Shown piece by piece: positions 1 to 11,885 of a stretch of DNA of 64,000 nt. Source of the DNA: Siphonodentalium dalli (lineage: Eukaryota > Mollusca > Scaphopoda > Gadilida > Siphonodentaliidae); the NCBI GenBank assembly GCA_032622095.1, contig CP136067.1, forward strand, positions 181,382,556 to 181,446,555, in the 5' to 3' direction. Both the position numbers and the translations under genes were made by a program. Each line of letters opens with the position of its first letter. The first letter of the stretch is position 1. Under the pieces are notes generated by a model. That model did not search any database, was not told where the DNA came from, and saw only the letters and a program-made list of their open reading frames with translations.

Positions 1-1085
1 GGACTTTTTTCGACTTAGAAAATTCAATTTTCTTCTTTTTCTTTGGTTTCCGGATGATAACTCAAGTTTTGACTGTTCAATTGAAAATTCCATTTTTTTG
101 TGAGTCATTGATATCAAAATACAGGTCAAGTTCGAATTTGAGTTTGATCCGATGATTTTTCTCAGAGTTATGGGCTTTTCTTGTAATTTTCTTCATTTTG
201 AGGTTATATTTTGACTTTTAAGAGTTTTTTTTAAGATTTGGTTATTTGTATGCATGTCAGTAATGACACAATGCACAAGTGAAGTATCCATATAGTATAC
301 TTCGCCAAAGCCTCCACTCCAAATGAAGCCACCGGTTCGGGGGACACTGTGGCCGAGCAGCCTTTTATTATAATTAGACTGCCGGTAGTAAGTATAAGAA
401 AGGTGGAAATTCATCACAAAATCGTCACGGTAAGTGAACGTTCAGATGACCACGATACAATTGTAAGTGGAGGAATCGGGCCCGATGAGATCATGGATAG
501 TTTGTTCACACGTAGGTTGTTCGTAAGCATGTGACTGACTACCCTGCGATCTTTCCAGCCACGATTTTTACGAACACACGACTGCGTTTACGTCGCAAGT
601 GGAGGTATCCAAAGTCAAGATACGCCACGATTTTGAATCTAAAATCAAACAGTGCTTGATATTATTTTTTGACTTGCGATTTTGACGTGAGCATGCACAG
701 TCTAACTACCGGTAAGTGTACATTCAGACAACCACGATTCAATCGTAAGTGGAACAATCGGCCCCGACGAGATCGTGGATAGTTTGTTCACACGATTGCG
801 ATGTCGTCGGGCATTATGATATTGTAGGTTGTTCCTAAAGCATGTGATTGACTACCCTACGGTCAGTTCCATCTACGATTTTTACGTACACACGACTGCG
901 ATTACGTCGCAAGTGGAGGTAACCAAGGATACGCCACGATTTCGCATTTAAAATCAAACATCGCTTGATATTATTTTTTTACCTACGATTTTGACGTGAG
1001 CATGCACAGTCTAACTACCGGTTACTTCCTACGACGGAAATCCTTCCATTTACGATTGAATCGTGGTCGTCTGAACGTTCACTAA
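1..1085. repeat. Fold-back repeat with two internal direct copies
   Basis: Two tandem, diverged copies of a roughly 300-bp unit lie at about 428-715 and 709-1,022. Both contain the string agtttgttcacacg and both end near gcatgcacagtctaactacc. The right edge at 1,021-1,082 carries the start of the unit in reverse complement (accacgattcaatcgta on the minus strand), so the block can fold back on itself. No gene is visible. It is probably a non-autonomous DNA element or satellite fragment of unknown family. The first 190 bases are AT-rich sequence with no recognised content. Confidence 0.55.
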
Positions 1086-1607
1086 GACAGCAAATCGTGT
1101 CCATAAAACGAGTTACAGCGAAATTTAGCAACGCGGTCAAATAACACGATCATTAGCGAAGATAAGGAGAATATAAAAACATCACATAATGTAAATCATT
1201 CCTCGAATATCTATCTAGTAAAATCACCTGAAAATGATAACGTCTTACCTCAAAAGAGACACTAATTTGTCCAAAGAAATAGACATTGTTTTGTGAATTT
1301 TTTTTCTCTCAGAACAATTCAAATATTGGAAACAGGAGACGGAACGAATCGAGACTATCAAAGGGCGGAATCTTTTTAAATATGACGTACATTGTTAGAA
1401 ATTGTAGAACGCAACACTTGTCGATAACAATATAAAGCTTTCTATTTATAATTTAATCGTTCTCAGTATGACAAATTATGATTTACATGTGACTGGTCCG
1501 GTTCATTCCGAAACTAATTTTGATGGATCTATTCATATTGTGCTATTTACATATTACATAATTTATAAGCTGACGCATTATGCAGCAGCTTACTACATTT
1601 GCGTATT

Positions 1608-1617
1608 TATATATAAA
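1608..1617 (+). promoter_or_regulatory. BLOC1S2: Probable TATA box of BLOC1S2
   Basis: TATATATAAA followed by GGGGAG lies about 90 bases before the BLOC1S2 start codon. It would place transcription start near 1,640, giving a 5' UTR of about 60 bases. The role is inferred from position only. Confidence 0.5.
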
Positions 1618-1700
1618 GGGGAGACCAGGATTGTAACTTGATTCTGTAGTCTACTTTCACTGGCACTTGGATTGTGTGATATTTCCGTGTTGTCACTGTC

Positions 1701-2108
1701 ATGGAGGCTGGAAATAATCAACTGAGAGGTATCCCAGAAATGGATGCAGGGGCAGAGGCCAGGTCAAAAGAGACCCCTCCACCAGATGTTGTTGACTTAT
1801 GCAGACAAACATTTTCAAAAACATCAGAATATCTCAAAGGTGAACTGGAAGGAACAGTTGAGGATTATAAGCTCCTAGAAACAATGAATAAAGTCACGCT
1901 GGCTAAATACACCGAGATGAAACAGATAACAAACAATATAGGGTGTGCTATGAGTGACCTAAACGAGAAATACAGGAGTCTACAACCATATCTTGATCAG
2001 ATTGACCAAATAGAGGGATGTGTTACATCTTTGGAGCAAACTGCACACAGACTTGATTCATACTCTAAGCGCCTTGAGGCAAAATTCAAAGCATTAGAAA
2101 AGAGATAG
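1701..2108 (+). CDS. BLOC1S2: BLOC-1 complex subunit 2 (BLOS2), intronless
   Basis: This 135-residue ORF is a recognisable BLOC1S2. The protein is a small coiled-coil subunit of BLOC-1 and BORC, cytosolic complexes that act in lysosome-related organelle biogenesis and lysosome positioning. Family hallmarks are visible: EDYKLLE near residue 55, LNEKYRSLQPYLDQI near residue 90, and a C-terminal coiled coil ending KRLEAKFKALEKR. The variable acidic N-terminus is also typical. Length matches the family (about 140 aa). The ATG at 1,701 has a G at -3 and at +4, and the stop is TAG. The whole protein is in one exon, whereas vertebrate BLOC1S2 is split over several. No poly(A) tract or target-site duplication is obvious, so lineage intron loss and an old retrocopy are both possible. 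An ATTAAA at 2,345-2,350 overlaps the edge of the next MITE. Confidence 0.93.
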   Translation: MEAGNNQLRGIPEMDAGAEARSKETPPPDVVDLCRQTFSKTSEYLKGELEGTVEDYKLLETMNKVTLAKYTEMKQITNNIGCAMSDLNEKYRSLQPYLDQIDQIEGCVTSLEQTAHRLDSYSKRLEAKFKALEKR

Positions 2109-2345
2109 CTGTCATTACTGCTGGTACCAGGTACATGTACCATGCATTACTAAAAGTACCATAGATGGAAAACTTTCCGCTAGTCATTCCATGTGCAAAT
2201 TATTCCAATTCTTCCCAGCTGTGCTTAATAATTAAGACTTCATGTACATGTACGTTATTTCCTGACAAATATCATGTGAAATTGTGATGTGTACTATTAC
2301 CTGTATGTAAAATTTTATTCTCAAAATATAATATATATGCAGATA

Positions 2346-2832
2346 TTAAAGGTACTCAATCCGATAAAACTCCTCTCAATTACTATTTCAATGGCTTCGG
2401 GGGTCAAAAATATTTGATTCGAGTCGAGGAAGTCACCCATCAAAGCTCCGATTTGTTAGATATCGATTTTAGAAATCTATTATTTTTCATTATCGGGAAT
2501 TCTTTCTGGCCCAGAAGACAGTCAAAATTTCGTTATTATTACCACTTGATTATAGAGTTATCCATTCTTGTCTGTTTGAATAGAGTTTTGGCGTAAAATC
2601 TCGAGCAGGTTACCAAATTGACGGCAGTTATTAGTACTCATCTCGAGCAATTAACAAATTTCAAAAATCAATATCTAATAACTCTGAGCTTTGTTTGATG
2701 GGTTCCTCGACTCGAATCAAATATTTTTTACCCCCAAAGCCAAAGAAATAGTAATATAGGACCCTCTGATCGGATTGTTGTTGTTGGAATCTGTCGAGAT
2801 GGGGACCCTCTTTACGGATTGAGTACCTTTAA
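2346..2832. mobile_element. TTAA-flanked fold-back MITE (family D)
   Basis: The block starts TTAAAGGTACTCAATCCG and ends with its inverted copy CGGATTGAGTACCTTTAA. Inner arms also match in reverse (ttcgagtcgagg near 2,417 against cctcgactcgaa near 2,704). TTAA at both edges suggests piggyBac-type mobilisation. Related diverged copies lie near 31,990-32,195 and 45,060-45,215. It sits about 240 bases downstream of BLOC1S2. Confidence 0.7.
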
Positions 2833-4372
2833 ATGATATACTGTAGCATACTGTATATGTATCTCCTCAATATATACATGTAGGCTGAGCTAATGAAAGC
2901 TGAGCTAATGGTGGCCAGCATCATACTATTTTTAATGTGGGTTTCATACTTGTACATACTAGTATTTACTATGTGTACATTCCAACCCAATAATCCTTCA
3001 AGCACATATCTGTATGATCCAATTAAAATCAGCTGAATAAAAGCTCATCAAACAATACCAGTATTGCTATCAGTAAATATAATACAAACTCAACATAGGA
3101 GCAATCAATCACAAAAGATCACAAAACATATTCACATACTGCACTCTATAACAAAATTATTTTTCAAGAAAACGGTATCCACCTGGGTTCAAATTTAGTC
3201 ACCCTAGCTGCCAATTGTGCGAAATTCATGACCATTATTACTCAGAATACATTCCCCGGTCATACATGTAGTTGTTGACACTGTGCACTAATCCATCATT
3301 GATTTACATTATTCACTGCTGCATTTTCCAACCCAGTCTACAATGTACATATACATGTGTGGTTTTCCCTACAGCACTCCCACAGGGTATCACACTTAAT
3401 AGGTGTCAGAGGTGGGTTCATCCCTCAACACTTAATTGGTGTCAGAGGTGGGATCATCCCTCAATCTTAACAAGGGAATATTGTTCAGATACATTATCAG
3501 ATTTTCTATGGCATTCCAGCCTAAACTTGCTCCCATACAGGTCCACATACCGTATACAATGTAGGTATAGTTACACATATATGGGGATTAGTATAGGCCA
3601 ATGGGTATGTTACTGTACTATAATTACCGCTGTAGAACAAACAAGCCCCACATAATTTTCGGATTGTGGTTCACCAAGAATTCTTGGCAACACTATTTCA
3701 TTTTGTAGTCATAATTAATACTAGTATGTATTCTGAAGAATGAATCTAAATTAATTGTTATGCTATTAAAACTGCTATTTATCGTATTATGAGTTGATTA
3801 TTCATTTACACATATATATCAGAATACTTCATAGTCTAGGTCGGTAATTGTAATTTTCAGCGACACGTTCCAGCATATCCAGTTTGACCATTGTTATTTA
3901 GTTATATTGTTATATTGCAGATGACACTCGATTGACCAGACAATTGATTAACTGCTTACCCCAAAGGGATATTAATTAATTAATCTCATTAACCATCTGT
4001 TCAAGTGTTCTGATGTCTAGCCGCAGCCACTCCCACACTGCCCTTATATGCCATCAATATATATGCATCTGCTTTATATCATGGTATTATAGTAGAGAAA
4101 TACTGCCATGACATAAATCAGATGCATATATAGGGATGGCACTTGTGGGCAGCTGAGCACATTACAAGCCTGTGCGTCCAGCAAAACATTCTAGAACAGT
4201 TGTCTTCCTAAAGCTGACATAGGAAGCATTGCACCATCAAGGTGCCTCAAATATTGTGCCAGACATCTAGCCTGCCGTCACTAAATTCACCCTTTGAAGA
4301 CCTGTGCACTTTGATGGTCCTGTGTCAGCTTTAGGAAGGCGACTGTATTAGAATGACACGGGGGGTTGTAGC
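2833..4372. other. Intergenic sequence, no gene recognised
   Basis: This is AT-rich sequence with scattered tacatgta strings. A short inverted pair lies at about 4,050-4,135 (atatatgcatctg... against cagatgcatatat), and another inverted pair (about 4,205-4,350) shares aagctgacat-like edges. The 127-codon ORF at 3,272 looks like chance. Nothing else is recognised. Confidence 0.4.
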
Positions 4373-4373
4373 A

Positions 4374-4870
4374 TGCTCCACCCATACTGCCCTCTGGGGA
4401 GCTCATTCTGCAAATGTCTATCACCATATTTGTGACCCGCCATATCAAATCCAGTCGTAGTAAGTCGGGATTTTTTTACCCTGTGCCAATGCATTCTCTT
4501 ATATATGCGAGTCGACCATAGGTCGCCTCGCATATATAAGAGAATGCATTGGCCTAACAATTTTTTATCATTTTTTTTAAATAAATGTTTCTTACAATTT
4601 TTAAGACATAAAATAAAAAACATCCATTACCCTGCAGGGAGCCCCACACATATATAGAAGCATATTGAAGAGTGTCGTCTGCTCATGTTTGTCTGGGGCT
4701 CTGTATGGGTGAAATTATAAAATTGTTAAAGAATACAAGAAAAAATTATTAAAATTGTTAGGCCAATGCATTCTCTTATATATGCGAGGCGACCTATGCA
4801 TATATAAGAGAATGCATTGGCACAGGGTAAAAAAATCCCGACTTACGACTGGATTTGATATGGCGGGTCA
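4374..4870. mobile_element. Composite inverted element with two family A hairpins
   Basis: The left side reads gtgacccgccatatcaaatc then ccctgtgccaatgcattctc at 4,428-4,500; the same strings return inverted at 4,806-4,870. Each side carries its own hairpin of about 65 bp (4,491-4,553 and 4,763-4,826) built from ccaatgcattctcttatata and its complement. The left edge holds a fragment of family B (ctctggggagctcattctgc). The gtgacccgc module also occurs inside both arms of the Polinton palindrome. Confidence 0.65.
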
Positions 4871-5169
4871 CATTTGTGCACCAATTCACAGGGAACAACA
4901 CTGGCATAAGGATCTCCAGGGAAAGAACATCACTTATCGATCTGTGTAATACCGGTACATCTATGGAGGAAGCTATTTACAGAGAAGGGTACCAAAACTT
5001 GAAACAAATAAATTCTAAATGGCACAGCAGTTTCTACCATGCATATACGTGTACATCAGTTAGGACATGTAATGAGAATGTGGGGAGGAATTAAACTCCC
5101 CTGCTCTGGTATCACTATCTTATATAATATATATAATACCAGTTTGTTACTGTGGCTATTTTATGAATA

Positions 5170-5382
5170 TAGTAATGCCATAAATAATCGACTCCTTAAC
5201 CACAGCAGAATTATGGGTAAATTTTCAGGATTTAGTCGGAAATATAGCTTGTTGCTATTCATCGGAAAGCTCTCACAGAGCTTTCCAATGAATGGCAACA
5301 AGCAATGTTTCCGATTAAATCCTGAAAAGTTACCCATAATTTTGCTGTGGTTAAGTAGTCGATTATTTAGGGCATTACTGTA
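5170..5382. mobile_element. Family C palindromic MITE
   Basis: Inverted arms of about 100 bp run from agtaatgccataaataatcg to its complement ending ggcattactg, meeting near aagctctcacagagctt. Family C copies also lie at 26,704-26,882, 29,836-30,050, 32,259-32,475, 37,326-37,558, 43,931-44,045 (half) and 62,203-62,374. TA at the edges and CAGTAATG termini suggest a mariner-like non-autonomous element. The superfamily is an inference. Confidence 0.75.
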
Positions 5383-5628
5383 CTTTATAATCATTAGGAC
5401 AGGTGTGAATGATCTGACAGATTGCATTATAAATTCAAAGTAAACTGCTACAAAGATCCATGATTTGTCTGATTTCACTATCTCTGCGACAAAGGAAATG
5501 CTGCCAATGTGTACTTGCTGCATGCAGCGCCTCTCATACATGTAAGCATAGAATTCTGGCCCAGATAACTTGCTTATTAATTAATTTTAAACAACATCTT
5601 TATATTATGGAACTATGAGGTGCTCTCA

Positions 5629-5859
5629 AGCCTTGAAATAGTGTGTCTGTCATTTGCAGAATGAGGTCCCCAGAGGGTGAATTTAGTGATGCATCACCAA
5701 TTCACCCTCTGGGAACCTCCTTCTGCTGAGGTGTAAGCAGAATGAGGTCCCCAGAGGGTGAATTTGGTGATGCTAGCCCGCTATGCGGGGTAGCATCACT
5801 AAATTCACCCTCTGGGGACCTCATTCTACAAATGACAGGCACACTATTTCAAGCTTGTA
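5629..5859. mobile_element. Family B palindromic MITE
   Basis: The arms begin ttgaaatagtgtgtctgtca and end with the complement at 5,859. Inside, cagaatgaggtccccagagg and its complement recur four times, making nested hairpins. Other family B copies lie at 14,330-14,806, 15,570-15,672, 15,905-16,085, 22,490-22,885, 28,561-29,007, 43,796-43,870 and 46,068-46,132. Confidence 0.75.
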
Positions 5860-6760
5860 TCAGAGCAGTATATTGCTTTATTTTATCCTAACTTTCAACC
5901 AATACATGGGCTGTTAAACCCCAAGATAGAAGCAAATGGTGATTTAATAACTCAATGATGCAAAATATATAAACATTTTAATAATCAAACGATATAAATA
6001 TAATGTCAAAAAATTTATATAAAAATCAGGTCTATTTTATGAGGAGAATGAAATTCCAAGACTTCAAAATCTTTGTTAGGCATGTGCACCTGCATCTAAG
6101 ATCAAGACACTTATAACCAATTTACAATTATAATCTGAACATTTCCAACCAATGAATACGAATCATTCTGCACTTATAGAATATGTTTGTCTGTCTGTTG
6201 CTAATTGCTTATAGTTTGTGATCGAAGCATCACAAATTAACAAACAATGATATGATGATTGATATTGAGAATGATAAATAACAATTGCTGTCTGAACAAC
6301 TAGCAGAAACGCTAGCATATTTAACTTATACCATTCAGACACATCAACTAATTGGGCATCACATATCACATGAAGAAAATTGCTGGAAAAAGTGTCCATA
6401 CATGTACATGTATATGGACAAGAGCACTACCAGGTGTGGCTTAATACATCCGTTATCTTGTTTAAAATTGTATTTCAGAAAGGTTGGAATTATTATCTGA
6501 AAGGCAATACAATTTCAAAGTAAAAAAAATGTCCATAAAAATGAGAATAATTAAGAATTTTTGCAAAGTTACCAAAATCTTTTTGTCAGACACACATTTG
6601 TAAATATCAGACAGACTTGTTTACGCAATCTACGCAATCTAACACTAATTAACAGTCAGATAAGACTGCAACAATGAACATATATAATAAACTTGTGTGA
6701 AACCTACAAGGATGATTGGTTCAGCTACATGTATAATGAGATATAGAAAATTGGTTCAGC
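5860..6760. other. 3' flank of the GH38-like gene, no gene recognised
   Basis: AT-rich intergenic sequence between a family B MITE and the 3' end of the minus-strand gene. Short ORFs here have no recognised content. Confidence 0.4.
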
Positions 6761-6766
6761 TTTAAT
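6761..6766 (-). other. Possible polyadenylation signal ATTAAA
   Basis: On the minus strand ATTAAA lies about 38 bases past the stop codon of the GH38-like gene. It is a common variant signal. No cleavage site can be verified. Confidence 0.3.
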
Positions 6767-6803
6767 GAGCTATATAAATAAAGTGCATATATAAAAAAAA
6801 CCC

Positions 6804-7066
6804 TCATCTGTTACCCAAAAAATCAATATAAAATCTAAACTTCTGAGAAATACCCTGAGATTCAAATGGATACCAATATATATAATTAACACTCCATATG
6901 TTGTTGAGTAAGTTATAAGCGATTCCGTCCATGTCTGATATAGGTTTGAGTGGTAGAGGTATAGCAGTCGGACCAAGAGTCGGTGTGAGTGTGTTCAGAA
7001 GTGAGGCGTCCATTGATGTAATACTCAGCCCTGCACCTTTACTGTCAGAGTAGTGTGCTGCTCCAT
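6804..7066 (-). CDS. GH38-like gene exon 13 (C-terminus)
   Basis: Acceptor ccagctttag, phase 1 in, TGA stop at 6,804-6,806; residues 602-688. It contains SITSMDASLL, NLLNNIWSVNYIYWYPF and FRFYIDF near the end. It is separated from exon 12 by a 7.7 kb intron that holds the Polinton palindrome. Confidence 0.9.
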
Positions 7067-10000
7067 CTAAAGCTGGAGAAAATAAAAATGAGGATTAGGA
7101 ATTAAGCTGGATAAATATTCAACATTCACGATAGATTTGATAAGATACCAGATTGGAGGGCAAAATTCACTCCAGGGCTCATATTCATCAACTGGGTTTA
7201 ATTTTTTTTTTTAGATTAGATTTGATTATTTATTGGTATTAATAAATGATACAAATATCTATACTATTTTATACAAATATGTCGCATGTATACAAATTGA
7301 ATGAGCAATGTTACATGAATATGGATGGAACTGTGGTAGCTGTAAGTGAGTGACAGAAAGAGCTCACTATACAGACGTATGATGATACCCACCCTGTTTG
7401 GGGGCATTTCAGGAACGATAACTCTATTCTCTGCAGTACTCCCGTTGGAGTTTGACCTATCTTCTCCGCCCACGCATCGGTCTATTTGTACCGGTTGGAC
7501 ATGTCCGGACATGACCCGCTGGTTATATCCAGACTTCTCCATATGAATGGTATATTATCTACATGTATATCACGTGATGATCTCGGTGGGGTAGCTTCAG
7601 TCTTGAATATTAAAGGGATACTAGGCTCTCACTGGGGATGATTATTAAAGTGACACTCACTATGGATGAATGTTAAAGTAACAAATGGCGCACACTGTGG
7701 GATAATGTTAAAATGACACTCGCATTGAAAACTTCCAAAAAGTTCAAAAAGTTCAAAAAGTTCAAAATGTTCAAAAAGTTCAAAAAGTTCAAAAATTTCA
7801 AAAACTCACAAAATTTCAAAAACTTACAAAATTTCAAAAAATTCAAAAACTTCAAAAAATTCAAAAACTTCACAAATTTCACAAATTTCAAAAAACTTCA
7901 AAAATTAAACAAAATTCAGGATTTAGTCATAAATGTGACCCGCTATATCAAATCCAGTCAGAAGTCGGGATTTTTTATCCTGTGCCAATGCATTCTCTTA
8001 TATATGCGAGTCGACCAGCCGCCGCCGCCGCCTGTTGTTGTTGTTGTTGTTGTTGGTGGTGGTGTTGTTGTTGTTGTTGGTGTTGGTGTTGTTGGTGTTG
8101 TTGTTGTTGGTGGTGTTGTTGTTGTTGGTGTTGTTGTTGTTGTTGGTGTTGGTGTTGTTGTTGTTGTGGCTGATGATACTGTTGTTGTTGTTGGTGTTGT
8201 TGTTGTTGTTGTTGGTGGTGTTGTTGGTGTTGTTGTTGTTGTTGTGGCTGATGATACTGTTGTTGTTGTTGTTGTTGTTGTTCTGAAGGCGTGTGTTTAA
8301 CTTTGATATGACGCTTCAAACTATCTTGCCAAGCATAGACACTTAAGCACTCTTCACATTGATACTTCATTTTCCTATATAATCAGTGAAATCGAGCGTT
8401 CTTCTATGCACCTATATTTATATAGAACAGAAACAAGGGAAACGTGGTGGACTAGTTAACTAGTTCAGGCTGTCGTTCACAACGTCTCTTAGTGTTGTTT
8501 GTACTGGATACAAATTTATCACATTGGCTACAATACAACCTACCTATCCAAATGTCAATGCAATTATGAGTGAATTCAAAATGAGAGTATATACATGTAT
8601 ATAAGCATTTGTATCGACATCTCGTGAATCTATCGAAATATCTTACTTCTCTTTCCAAATTGCGTAATAATTATGTTGAGGTTCAGTGGGTACGTCCTAT
8701 ATATCCAGCTGAAGGCAGAATGGACAATTGCTTCCTCTGATGTACAGTTAGTTTGAATCAGTAAACATATGCACATGATTGTGTCTGTGCAACTTGAAAC
8801 AATACAATTAAAATCTGGTCGTTTTCGGCGGCGGCCGTAATGCGCATGTCAACGCCGCGCCGCCGGCGGCGGAGGCGGCGGCGGCGGTTAAGGATTTAGT
8901 CACAAATATGGCTTGTTTCCATTCATCGGAAAACTATGGGGGTAAGGTGGTGAGCGCCACCGAAAAAAGCAAGTGAGCGAGGGAAAAAAGATAAAAATAA
9001 CATGACAAGTGGTACATAGTACAATTTATTATATTAACTATTCACTGTCACTTTCGTCCGAATTGTCATCACTTTCGTCAGATGTGTCATTTGTTTCGTC
9101 CATGAACTTTTCTAGCAATGGTCTGTACTTTAATATATATATATATACACACAATTGATATTAATATGTTTGCCAATAATTTACACATCCATGAATCGAT
9201 CTGAAAACATTATGGTTCATTGTCAACATTTTTGACGAGTAGTTGTCAATATTTAGACATTCCTGGAAGAAATTATCCCAACTGCCTTCCCGTTCGACCC
9301 ATTGGTCAGTGTATAATGTCACGATAGTGTGTGCCCGTGGCTCACAAATGACGATCGAGGTGCGGTAATATATTCATCGATATAAAGATAAGTGTATCAA
9401 CATAATATTTCATTTCCAATCATGGAGTCGCATGAAGCAGTCTTGAGTGTATTTTGCCATTCTTTGTAACACCAAACGTCTTTGTATGGAACAGGTTTGA
9501 ACAAGTCATCTTTATATTCGATTAATTTCTTAACAAAATATGTTTTACCACAACCACTTGGTCCCGATATGAAAATGTTACAGGGATGTTTGAACAACAA
9601 TGATTCGTCCATCTTTACCCTGAGACAGATCATGTAAGACTGATTAGGATTGTTCGGAATCAACCTTTTTTATTTTTAATGAAGAATCACCATAACTCCA
9701 TACTATTCCAAATGTCCATACGAGTTCATAATCTAAATCTGAAATAGGTCTAGTGTTTTTTACAATATAATCCAAAGACACTTTTTCTTCAAATAACTTT
9801 TCAACAGTGAAAATTGTACATGGTTCTCGGAGAATAATGTATCCATATATTCTCGTCACCTCTTCGAATTTCAAAGTTTTTTCATTGAGAATCCTGTCTT
9901 GATATTCAGCAAAGCGAGTAAAATTATTTCCAACTAATTCACGAATTGCGTTTATTTCGTTTTTAGGAACACCATGAAATATCCAATAATCTGAAAACAT

Positions 10001-11848
10001 TTGATCCAATATATCCATTAAGAAATCAGTTTCAAATTCTGATCTCTCAATCAAACATCTCAGTCGACTCTGTCCCTCAGAGAAATGTCCGTTCAGCAAA
10101 GTCTCCATTATAATTCTACTTTCCCTCAAAAACCAAGCTTGCTTAAGTTCTTGTTTGATTTCTTGATCCATTTTTGACATTTCGATCAAATTATTATAAA
10201 TTTTCAAAAGCATCTCTGCTGGTAACACATCAATTCCATCCATAAGGAATTGTGTAGTATTCACCCACAACAAGTCGTTTGGTGTACACAGATCGGAATG
10301 TTTTTGTTTGCTCTTCACTAATTACTTCTCGGTTCTTTGTGCATTTAATTCTGCATGGATAGTTTATGACACGTTGAAAATTTAACCGGTCGTTAACACA
10401 TTCAACCATTGAATGAAAATTTATTTGCTGTTTAGTTTTATAATCCAGAGTGATGCCCTTGACCTTGCATACAGATTTCATGACATCATCTTTCATGATG
10501 AGCATCCAGATGCTAAAATCATGAAATTTGTATGCAAGGTCAAGGGCATCACTCTGGATTATAAAACTAAACAGCAAATAAATTTTCATTCAATGGTTGA
10601 ATGTGTTAACGACCGGTTAAATTTTCAACGTGTCATAAACTATCCATGCAGAATTAAACGCACAAAGAACCGAGAAGTAATTAGTGAAGAGCAAACAAAA
10701 ACATTCCGATCTGTGTACACCAAACGACTTGTTGTGGGTGAATACTACACAATTCCTTATGGATGGAATTGATGTGTTACCAGCAGAGATGCTTTTGAAA
10801 ATTTATAATAATTTGATCGAAATGTCAAAAATGGATCAAGAAATCAAACAAGAACTTAAGCAAGCTTGGTTTTTGAGGGAAAGTAGAATTATAATGGAGA
10901 CTTTGCTGAACGGACATTTCTCTGAGGGACAGAGTCGACTGAGATGTTTGATTGAGAGATCAGAATTTGAAACTGATTTCTTAATGGATATATTGGATCA
11001 AATGTTTTCAGATTATTGGATATTTCATGGTGTTCCTAAAAACGAAATAAACGCAATTCGTGAATTAGTTGGAAATAATTTTACTCGCTTTGCTGAATAT
11101 CAAGACAGGATTCTCAATGAAAAAACTTTGAAATTCGAAGAGGTGACGAGAATATATGGATACATTATTCTCCGAGAACCATGTACAATTTTCACTGTTG
11201 AAAAGTTATTTGAAGAAAAAGTGTCTTTGGATTATATTGTAAAAAACACTAGACCTATTTCAGATTTAGATTATGAACTCGTATGGACATTTGGAATAGT
11301 ATGGAGTTATGGTGATTCTTCATTAAAAATAAAAAAGGTTGATTCCGAACAATCCTAATCAGTCTTACATGATCTGTCTCAGGGTAAAGATGGACGAATC
11401 ATTGTTGTTCAAACATCCCTGTAACATTTTCATATCGGGACCAAGTGGTTGTGGTAAAACATATTTTGTTAAGAAATTAATCGAATATAAAGATGACTTG
11501 TTCAAACCTGTTCCATACAAAGACGTTTGGTGTTACAAAGAATGGCAAAATACACTCAAGACTGCTTCATGCGACTCCATGATTGGAAATGAAATATTAT
11601 GTTGATACACTTATCTTTATATCGATGAATATATTACCGCACCTCGATCGTCATTTGTGAGCCACGGGCACACACTATCGTGACATTATACACTGACCAA
11701 TGGGTCGAACGGGAAGGCAGTTGGGATAATTTCTTCCAGGAATGTCTAAATATTGACAACTACTCGTCAAAAATGTTGACAATGAACCATAATGTTTTCA
11801 GATCGATTCATGGATGTGTAAATTATTGGCAAACATATTAATATCAAT

Positions 11849-11885
<37 letters not shown>

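Noticed and set aside
5039-5541. Overlapping ORFs with FSGFSRKY/RLNPEKLPI repeats (also at 26.6, 37.3 kb)
   Set aside because: These are translations of the two arms of family C MITEs, seen on both strands and in many copies.
7713-8300. Plus-strand ORFs of poly-Val, poly-Leu and poly-Cys in the left Polinton arm
   Set aside because: They are shadows of the CAA/CAC polyglutamine tract and of the aaaaagttc tandem; the coding direction is given by the C2H2 finger on the minus strand.
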